This document shows, piece by piece, positions 55,405 to 60,927 of a stretch of 60,927 bases of DNA. The stretch lies in the NCBI GenBank assembly GCA_021371995.1, contig JAJFVA010000041.1, forward strand, positions 1 to 60,927. Reading direction: 5' to 3'. Every line of letters begins with the position of its first letter. Position 1 is the first letter of the stretch. A program made the position numbers and the translations under genes. Source of the stretch: Methanoregulaceae archaeon (GTDB lineage Archaea > Halobacteriota > Methanomicrobia > Methanomicrobiales > Methanospirillaceae). The notes beneath the pieces are model-generated. The model was given only the letters and a program-made list of their open reading frames with translations. It had not been told where the DNA came from and ran no database searches.

Positions 55405-55671
55405 ATGTATCTCATCATCCGGTGTCCCGGCTGTCGTACGTTCTCTTACGTCGACCGATACCAGCAGTGGAAACTCTGTCCCCGGTGTGGAGAAGCCATC
55501 AATGTCCGGCAGGCCCCGGCTTATCTTGAAGTGGAAGATTATTCGGTTGCCGAGCAGATAATCCGGCAGCTTGAACGTTTTCTTGACAGTACAAAGAAAA
55601 AGGACCTGTCAGCAGATGAGATTGCCGCACTCCGGCAGCAATATGCGGACTGGATACGGAGCAGGATCTGA
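55405..55671 (+). CDS. DUF1922 zinc-ribbon protein
   Basis: An 88-residue protein starting MYLIIRCPGCRTFSYVDRYQ, with the second knuckle CPRCGE and a helical tail. This matches DUF1922, an archaeal zinc-ribbon family of unknown function. The start is marked by stop/start coupling to a three-codon leader. It is convergent with the pelota gene. The functional connection to CofE or pelota is unknown. Confidence 0.85.
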   Translation: MYLIIRCPGCRTFSYVDRYQQWKLCPRCGEAINVRQAPAYLEVEDYSVAEQIIRQLERFLDSTKKKDLSADEIAALRQQYADWIRSRI

Positions 55672-55747
55672 TCCCCGCCCGTGTGTCATTTTTATAAAAA
55701 ATGCTTTCGGAACAGGGAAATGTAATTCGGAGTGGCCGGAATGGCCC

Positions 55748-56773
55748 TTACCCGATCTGATATCTGAGCAGAGCAGCGATCCCCCCGAGTCCTTCCAGCT
55801 GTTTTCCCGGTTCAAAGGAACTTGAAAAGACTACTATGCCTGCATTCAGAAGATCTGCCCGATCCATCATGTGGGCCACTGCCTCATCGCGGAGGAGGGA
55901 ATCTGAGACGAGAAGACGTTCACAGGCACCGAAATCGATCGCTTTCTCTACCTCAGCCCTTCCATAGGCAGCCGGAAGACCCTTTGCAATCCGTAAAAGA
56001 AGTTCGGACATCAGCCTGACCTCATTTCCCAGCTGGAGATCTTCGTGAATTCGTTCGAGGATACCAAGTCCAATCACGTCCTGCACAGCACCATTCCCTA
56101 TCCTCCGTGTCTCTACAACAAGGGAGTGTGCGGCGAGCCCCGGGTTGGCAGAACGGAGGTATTTGACAAAATCATCCTTGATAAACCCTGGTCCGGCAAT
56201 GACAAGCGGACCCGTGATCCCGGCACAATGTGATGCTACCCTCTCGAAGAATGCCGATCGTGTCTCGGTTCCCGATTCCTTGCCACTCCCTGAAGTTACC
56301 GTGAGCACTCCTTCAGGGCCGAACTGCCGCATACGGAAGAGCTCAGCCTCACCCTCCTCAATAGTGAGTATATGGACAGCCTCATAGACCGATGCCTTCA
56401 CCGCCCGATCGATACGCTCCAGATCAACCGGTCGCCAGCGTTTGATGACGGAGATCTCGTATCCCGGTTCGATATTCAGAGTATGGTAGGAACCGGTATC
56501 TTCACCATGTTCGATAATTCCCGTGATACGAAGACGGTTGGCGAACCTGTGGAATTCAGTACGCTCGACCCGTATTCCAAGCCTCACAGGCCGTTTTTCA
56601 GGTTTTTCAGGTCTCAGTTTGTCTGAAACATTCTCCACTGCACGCAGTGTGGTGGCAAAGACGAGATCGCCCGGAGCAACAAGATGCTCAAGATGCCAGA
56701 TATCGTCAAGGCTCTCCGGGAACAACCGCATTTCGCCATAACCACGCTGCAATTCTCCCTGTTCAGCTTTCAT
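55748..56773 (-). CDS. pelA: Pelota (Dom34 homologue), ribosome rescue factor
   Basis: A 341-residue protein with the three eRF1-like domains. The N-terminal Sm-like part (DDIWHLEHLVAPGDLVFATT) replaces the stop-codon domain; the middle part has LVIAGPGFIKDDFVKYLR; the C-terminal part ends with EPGKQLEGLGGIAALLRY. No GGQ motif is present, as expected. With aEF1A it splits stalled ribosomes, helped by ABCE1, which is encoded 2.3 kb away. It overlaps rqcH by four bases. Confidence 0.95.
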   Translation of the reverse strand: MKAEQGELQRGYGEMRLFPESLDDIWHLEHLVAPGDLVFATTLRAVENVSDKLRPEKPEKRPVRLGIRVERTEFHRFANRLRITGIIEHGEDTGSYHTLNIEPGYEISVIKRWRPVDLERIDRAVKASVYEAVHILTIEEGEAELFRMRQFGPEGVLTVTSGSGKESGTETRSAFFERVASHCAGITGPLVIAGPGFIKDDFVKYLRSANPGLAAHSLVVETRRIGNGAVQDVIGLGILERIHEDLQLGNEVRLMSELLLRIAKGLPAAYGRAEVEKAIDFGACERLLVSDSLLRDEAVAHMMDRADLLNAGIVVFSSSFEPGKQLEGLGGIAALLRYQIG

Positions 56774-58644
56774 GGCTCCACGATATCTGATCCGCCGGGC
56801 GGAACAAATGCTGCAATCTGATCAGTGTTCAGGACCGATTTCAGGCTTTTGGCCTCCTCCTCCCCAACCCTTTCGCGCAACGTCCGCAACACCTTTTTCG
56901 CGGTATCATTCGGCTCAAACGTCCCGGGTTTCAGGACTAAAAAAAGATCCGTTTTTTTTGCCACTGCAGAGGGAGGACCCCCGATGACTGCCAGCTCCGG
57001 CTCCCGCTGGAGACCGATAGCGGCAGCAAGCGGTACATCCCTGTAATATTCCCGCTCGCCCCTGATCACAAATGACCCCCTGCTTACATACTCCCCTGAC
57101 TCTGGTGTCTTGCTCACCTGTGACGGGGCTGCAGCGTATACATCGGCAGTTGCGTGGCCGCTCCTCCATGCGCCCGAGTATGAAGCGGCAAACCGGACCA
57201 CCTCATCCATCCGTGTCGTTGCTCCTTTTACAATCACAACACTCGCGCCATGCACATCAGCGTGGACAAACCTGTCCCCCCCTTCCATGTACTTCTTTAC
57301 AAGTTCTTCGTTCTGGGAGGCATCTCTCCCCCCAAGAACGAGAATCCCGTCGCTGGTAGTGAACCACCTGTATCGGTGAAACCACCGTTTTTTCATGACA
57401 GGTGCGGTTGTCCGTATTTTTTTTTGGGGAGCAACCGGGCGGTCCATCGCAGCTTTTGCGCCGGCGATTTTTTTACGTAATTTTTTTATCGCTGTAAAAT
57501 ATCTTCCGATATTCGAATCGAGGCTTTCATGGACATGAAGTGTAACCTTCTCCCCGATATCCACTTCTACCGATGCTTCAGCAGGGTTCACGGAAATGAT
57601 CTGCTTTGCAGGGCCTGATGTTCCGGATCTGAGGACCTGTTCAATCTCCTGCCACGACATCTTCCTGCTGGCATCATCGAGAACCGTGATTATTTCCTGG
57701 AGTTGCGGGTATGATTCGTACATCATTGCCGCGATCTTTTCGGTACGGACAACTTTCTGCTCGTATTTTGCGAGGATTTCAGCCTGTCGCTGCCGGATCC
57801 TCTCCTCTTTTGGAAGACCCCTGGCTGCAGGAGTTGCTTCGCCCGGAGAGGATGGGATCGTGGGGTAGAACCGGTCAAGAGCTTCGTTAAAACTCGCAAT
57901 GATACTCATTTCACCCCCTGCATCATCCGGGAAGGGAAGGCATTCCTTCCCGGTAAGAACAGGTGCAATCCCGTCTTTTGCACGGAGGATCAATGCCTGA
58001 AGTTCCAGATAGAGGCGGCCTGAATCTGCAGCGGCAGCAGGCATGCTCTTTTCCACACCGGCTTTCCTGCAGAGGTATTCAGCATATTTCCCCCCGAGCA
58101 TTGCCCCCACTGCGAGCGCCCGTACAACATCCCTTTCATCATTCTTCAGGAAAAGGCTGAATCCTTCCCTTGTAAACGTTGCCGGGTCGGCGGGAGGGAA
58201 CCGGTACGTGGCGCCCGCAATGAGATCACGCTCCCGGAATTTGTGGGGTCGGAGGGGCTGGATGATCGTCCATGCATCATTACAGAGCACAAGGTTCCCG
58301 TCATCGAACAATTCGATAATCAGGTGGAATGTCGTGTTCTGTTTCCCGACATCGATACAGATGATCCGCTGAAGGCCAGCCTGGGAAATCCCAAGGACTC
58401 TCCCTCCGTCCAGGTACTTCCGGAGGAGCATGGCGAACGGCGGAGGAATTTTCGGCGGGACAGGAAGGGTGCTGGCGAGATGCGCACGTTTACCGTTCTC
58501 GATCAGGAGATTATACCGTGCATGCTCCTGCCCCTGGAGCCGGATCACGATATGAGAGGAGGAGAAAAGATATATTTTTCCAATCCAAAGCGGGAGGAGG
58601 CGCTGCCATTCGGTGACAACTGCATGGACATCTACCCCGCTCAT
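56770..58644 (-). CDS. rqcH: RqcH/NFACT family protein (Rqc2 homologue)
   Basis: About 624 residues. NFACT-N begins MSGVDVHAVVTEWQRLL, and contains FAMLLRKYLDGG. The middle is coiled coil (helical, RQRQAEILAKYEQKVVRTE). NFACT-R has WFTTSDGILVLGGRDASQN and VHADVHGASVVIVKG. The family binds obstructed large ribosomal subunits and can add C-terminal tails. The tRNA-binding 'DR' pair, expected as GLDR, reads GLQR here (Gln at about residue 92). ATG 58644 preferred over 58662. Precedes pelA in one operon. Confidence 0.9.
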   Translation of the reverse strand: MSGVDVHAVVTEWQRLLPLWIGKIYLFSSSHIVIRLQGQEHARYNLLIENGKRAHLASTLPVPPKIPPPFAMLLRKYLDGGRVLGISQAGLQRIICIDVGKQNTTFHLIIELFDDGNLVLCNDAWTIIQPLRPHKFRERDLIAGATYRFPPADPATFTREGFSLFLKNDERDVVRALAVGAMLGGKYAEYLCRKAGVEKSMPAAAADSGRLYLELQALILRAKDGIAPVLTGKECLPFPDDAGGEMSIIASFNEALDRFYPTIPSSPGEATPAARGLPKEERIRQRQAEILAKYEQKVVRTEKIAAMMYESYPQLQEIITVLDDASRKMSWQEIEQVLRSGTSGPAKQIISVNPAEASVEVDIGEKVTLHVHESLDSNIGRYFTAIKKLRKKIAGAKAAMDRPVAPQKKIRTTAPVMKKRWFHRYRWFTTSDGILVLGGRDASQNEELVKKYMEGGDRFVHADVHGASVVIVKGATTRMDEVVRFAASYSGAWRSGHATADVYAAAPSQVSKTPESGEYVSRGSFVIRGEREYYRDVPLAAAIGLQREPELAVIGGPPSAVAKKTDLFLVLKPGTFEPNDTAKKVLRTLRERVGEEEAKSLKSVLNTDQIAAFVPPGGSDIVEP

Positions 58645-58718
58645 CCCATCCCTTGTGGCCATCGGATACCAAATTACATATTGCTTAAAGACTAAAAAAT
58701 AGGACTACTGGTATCGCG

Positions 58719-59081
58719 ATGAGTGCAGATGAGGTAGTGGAAAAAGAGGAAGTGCCGCGCAAGCTCTCCCCTGAAGAGAAGAGGCAGGAAAATATAAAGA
58801 AAATAAAACGCTCCACCATTGCAACGGCGATGGGAATCATTACCGGGGTGATCTCATACCTTGTTATCGACTCATCACAAATCCTTGGATTCCAGAGCTA
58901 TACGATCCTTGCGCTTCTTATCATGCTGGCCGGAGTGGTGGTGCAGAAGCACATTTTCATGTTCATGCAGCTTGATCCGTCTGCCCTGGGCAAAAAGGAC
59001 TGGTTTTACCAGGGTTTTATGACCTTTGCTTTCTGGTTCATCACCTGGACAATACTCCTGACAAGCGGAATTCTGGCGTGA
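58719..59081 (+). CDS. EMC6-like membrane protein
   Basis: A 120-residue protein. The acidic, then basic N-terminus (EEKRQENIKKIKRSTIA) precedes three hydrophobic helices (about 33-50, 57-78, 95-118). The size, the basic region and the three-helix layout match archaeal EMC6-like proteins, relatives of an ER membrane-complex subunit; the call rests on layout and recall. It would help insert or stabilise membrane proteins. It starts an operon with ABCE1, seven bases apart. Confidence 0.6.
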   Translation: MSADEVVEKEEVPRKLSPEEKRQENIKKIKRSTIATAMGIITGVISYLVIDSSQILGFQSYTILALLIMLAGVVVQKHIFMFMQLDPSALGKKDWFYQGFMTFAFWFITWTILLTSGILA

Positions 59082-59088
59082 ACATCTC

Positions 59089-60867
59089 ATGCGCATCGCT
59101 GTAGTTCACCGTGACCGGTGCCATTCGCGGAAATGCGGAACTGAATGTATCCTCTACTGTCCCCGCGTGAGGACAGGTGACGAGACGGTCATTATCGGAG
59201 AGGATGGAAAGGCAGTAATCTCCGAAGAACTCTGTGTCGGATGCGGGATATGTGTAAAGAAGTGCCCGTTTGAGGCTATCGATATCGTCAGCCTTCCCGA
59301 GGAACTGGAACATGCGACACACCGGTACGGGATAAACGGGTTTGCACTCTACGGACTTCCTATTCCCGTCGAGGGGAAGGTTACCGGGATCCTTGGTGCA
59401 AACGGTATCGGGAAAAGCACTGCGGTCAAGATCCTCTCCGGGCAGCTCAAACCAAACCTTGGTGAATTCGAGCGGGAGGCCGCCTGGGAGGAGATTCTCA
59501 GGAAATACACCGGTACAGAACTCTTTGATTATCTGAAAACGGTATCTGAAAAACGGCTGAAAGTGGCCATCAAGCCGCAGTATATCGATTATATCCCGAA
59601 GGTATTTTCAGGCACCCCTGCCGAACTTCTCAAAACTACGGATGAGCGCGGAAAGTTGCAGGAATATATCGGGGCTCTTACGCTCTCCCCCCTGCTCGAC
59701 CATGATATATCGACCCTTTCAGGAGGAGAGCTTCAGCGGGTTGCAATTGTGGCCTGCCTGGCGCGTGAAGCAGACTTCTATTTCCTCGATGAGATAACAC
59801 CTTTTCTGGATATCTACCAGCGGATGGCGGCTGCACGGATCATCCGGGAACTCGCCGCAAGCCGGCCGATCGTAATCGTCGAGCACGACCTTGCCATCCT
59901 TGACATGCTGGCCGACACGGTTCATGTTGCTTATGGGAAGCCGGCCGTTTTTGGGATCATCACGCAGCCCAAGGGGGTCAGGGTCGGGATCAACGAGTAC
60001 CTGGAAGGGTACCTTCCGGAGGAGAACGTCCGGTTCCGTGATTACCCGGTAGTGTTTGAAAAGAGGGCACATGAGAAGCATGCAGATCGGGCCTCTCTTT
60101 TTGAGTTCCCGGCGATGACAAAGAGCTATGACCGGTTCCGGCTCAGTATATCCCCCTGTGAGATCCGCACGGGAGAGGTGCTCGGGGTGGTCGGTGCAAA
60201 CGGGATAGGAAAGAGCACCTTCGCCCGCCTCCTTGCAGGGGTGGAGGAGCCTGATGATGGCCCCCATACGGTGGAAGCCAGGATCTCCTATAAGCCGCAG
60301 TACCTTAAAGCGTCTGCTTCCGACACCGTGGAGTTCTCGCTACGGCAGGTCGCCCACTCGTTTGACAGCTCGGCTTATCAGCATGATATCATCGAGCCGC
60401 TCTCGCTCGGTCCGCTTCTCCAGTCCCCGATCGATACCCTCTCCGGAGGCGAGCTCCAGCGGGTTGCCATCGCCGCATGTCTGTCCCGTGAGGCCGAACT
60501 CTACGTTCTCGATGAGCCGAGTGCCCATCTTGATGTAGAGCAGAGGGTCCGGATTACCCGGATGTTCAAGCAGCATGTGGATGGCAGGGATGCTGCCATC
60601 CTTGTCATTGACCATGATATCTACCTGATCGATATGATCAGCGAGCGGATCCTCGTGTTTGATGGAGAACCTGGAATTCACGGAGAAGCGACAGGGCCTT
60701 TCGAAATGCGACAGGGTATGAACCGGTTCCTCTCACGGCTCGGGGTTACCTTCCGGAGGGACAGGAGCGGCAGGCCGCGGATCAACAAGCCCGGCTCATA
60801 TCTTGACCGCGATCAGAAGTCAGGTGGAGAATATTACTACTATACCGATAAAGAGTCCGGTGAGTAA
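59089..60867 (+). CDS. abce1: ABCE1 (Rli1) ribosome recycling ATPase
   Basis: A 592-residue soluble ABC protein. The N-terminus binds two [4Fe-4S] clusters through CHSRKCGTECILYCP and CVGCGICVKKCPFEA. Two nucleotide-binding domains each have Walker A (GANGIGKST, twice) and signature LSGGELQRVAI, twice. The hinge region follows each. It splits post-termination and pelota-bound ribosomes into subunits using ATP. The protein is complete; 60 bp of non-coding DNA remain to the window end. Confidence 0.97.
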   Translation: MRIAVVHRDRCHSRKCGTECILYCPRVRTGDETVIIGEDGKAVISEELCVGCGICVKKCPFEAIDIVSLPEELEHATHRYGINGFALYGLPIPVEGKVTGILGANGIGKSTAVKILSGQLKPNLGEFEREAAWEEILRKYTGTELFDYLKTVSEKRLKVAIKPQYIDYIPKVFSGTPAELLKTTDERGKLQEYIGALTLSPLLDHDISTLSGGELQRVAIVACLAREADFYFLDEITPFLDIYQRMAAARIIRELAASRPIVIVEHDLAILDMLADTVHVAYGKPAVFGIITQPKGVRVGINEYLEGYLPEENVRFRDYPVVFEKRAHEKHADRASLFEFPAMTKSYDRFRLSISPCEIRTGEVLGVVGANGIGKSTFARLLAGVEEPDDGPHTVEARISYKPQYLKASASDTVEFSLRQVAHSFDSSAYQHDIIEPLSLGPLLQSPIDTLSGGELQRVAIAACLSREAELYVLDEPSAHLDVEQRVRITRMFKQHVDGRDAAILVIDHDIYLIDMISERILVFDGEPGIHGEATGPFEMRQGMNRFLSRLGVTFRRDRSGRPRINKPGSYLDRDQKSGGEYYYYTDKESGE

Positions 60868-60927
60868 GGTATATCTCTAAAGGATAAAAAGCAGGCCAGA
60901 GTCATGCTATAGCAGAACCGGGGCACA

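Overview
The window is a gene-dense stretch of a euryarchaeal chromosome, almost certainly a methanogen of the order Methanomicrobiales (the genus cannot be fixed from the sequence alone). The evidence is a combination of archaeal signature genes (archaeosortase A, TFS, pelota, ABCE1, Sec61-beta, aCPSF1/FttA, proteasome beta, TruD, Pth2, geranylgeranyl reductase), coenzyme genes expected of methanogens (CofE for F420, a fused Fae-Hps, an archaeal-type riboflavin/F420 pathway reductase) and genes that some methanogens share with bacteria (DNA gyrase, RuvCAB, Ppk1). Most genes sit in short operons with 1-30 nt overlaps. Many starts look leaderless, with an A/T-rich TATA box about 25-30 nt upstream.

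Layout. 0-6.4 kb: cell envelope and lipids (ArtA, a CDP-alcohol phosphatidyltransferase, SppA, a geranylgeranyl reductase) mixed with ArfC, TruD and Pth2. 6.5-9.2 kb: an ECF-type cobalt/nickel importer (CbiM, PDGLE protein, CbiO, CbiQ). 9.6-14.2 kb: gyrBA. 14.4-21.8 kb: YjbQ, UPF0147, an autoantigen-p27-like zinc ribbon, Hef, GlyS, a helix-turn-helix protein and a UPF0173 hydrolase. 22.1-24.2 kb: a six-gene operon of small, mostly coiled-coil proteins that I cannot assign to any known system; it is the best candidate here for something undescribed. 24.4-31.5 kb: Fae-Hps, an intron-containing tRNA-Trp, an acyl-CoA synthetase, a methylthioadenosine/5'-deoxyadenosine salvage pair, nicotinate phosphoribosyltransferase and tRNA-Ala. 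31.9-36.6 kb: PhoU-like protein and PiT transporter, Nth, tRNA-Pro, PyrH and AmrS. 36.6-41 kb: a Mut7-C protein, Ppk1 and a CHAD protein. 41.1-46.2 kb: RuvCAB, then a DtxR-family regulator with a zinc/manganese ABC importer. 46.3-54.2 kb: Ppx/GppA, an MFS protein, aCPSF1, proteasome beta, CBS and Usp proteins and an amidohydrolase. 54.2-60.9 kb: Sec61-beta, CofE, DUF1922, pelota, RqcH, an EMC6-like protein and ABCE1.

Themes. Ribosome rescue, nascent-chain quality control and recycling (pelota, RqcH, ABCE1) lie within 5 kb of each other. Polyphosphate and phosphate functions (Ppk1, CHAD, Ppx, PiT, PhoU-like) recur between 32 and 48 kb. The tRNA-Trp intron is itself a box C/D guide RNA whose two guides pair with the tRNA's own anticodon-loop region. 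I saw no CRISPR array, rRNA, intact insertion sequence or prophage. One structured 36-bp repeat occurs twice, about 9.6 kb apart.
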